DNA of 64,000 nucleotides. It comes from Bacteroidota bacterium. GTDB taxonomy: Bacteria; Bacteroidota; Ignavibacteria; Kryptoniales; JAKASW01. Positions 63,999-64,000 of this stretch are shown piece after piece (position 1 is the stretch's first letter; every line of letters begins with the position of its first letter). The position numbers and the translations under genes are program-made. Under the pieces are notes generated by a model that was not told where the DNA came from, ran no database searches, and saw only the letters and a list, made by a program, of their open reading frames with translations. The DNA is taken from contig JAKAMG010000011.1 of assembly GCA_021812985.1 (NCBI GenBank), forward strand, positions 17,412 to 81,411, given 5' to 3'.

Positions 63999-64000
63999 TA

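Overview
The 64-kb window is gene-dense and looks like core chromosome, mostly minus-strand operons. I saw no CRISPR array, transposase, integrase, phage gene or rRNA. Gene content (S46 peptidase, DUF2795 and DUF3098-like proteins, CcsA/HemX-type protein, POTRA/BamA family) suggests a Bacteroidota/Ignavibacteria-like lineage; this is inference only. Main blocks: (i) a candidate redox-signalling locus at about 2.5-7.7 kb, with a near-perfect sigma-54 promoter, a small membrane protein, a Cys-rich GcvH-like protein lacking the lipoyl lysine, an NtrC-type regulator, an archaemetzincin and a histidine kinase with c-type heme motifs; (ii) a LarA-family / 6-phosphogluconate dehydrogenase / PfkB-type kinase sugar-acid cluster (7.9-11.9 kb); (iii) a nearly complete heme biosynthesis operon, ccsA-hemA-hemC-hemD-hemE-hemH-hemY-hemB-epimerase-hemL (12.6-23.5 kb); (iv) SpoIID, Maf, a B12-binding protein and a DUF1016/methyltransferase-like protein (23.6-28.7 kb); (v) envelope genes, a symporter, ligA and rodZ-like (28.7-36.8 kb); (vi) lexA-dinB with a palindromic operator and a G10 tract (37-39 kb); (vii) metG, ricT, holB, BamA-like, M23 peptidase (40-48.6 kb); (viii) a candidate structured ncRNA with a strong terminator (about 49.16-49.36 kb); (ix) clpX, clpP, tig, tRNA-Leu, including an untracked 39-aa membrane microprotein between clpP and clpX; (x) an exopeptidase group (S46, M20, M49) at 58-64 kb with an interrupted lipoprotein gene. 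The best candidate for an undescribed system is block (i). All calls are by eye from motifs; no database search was run.
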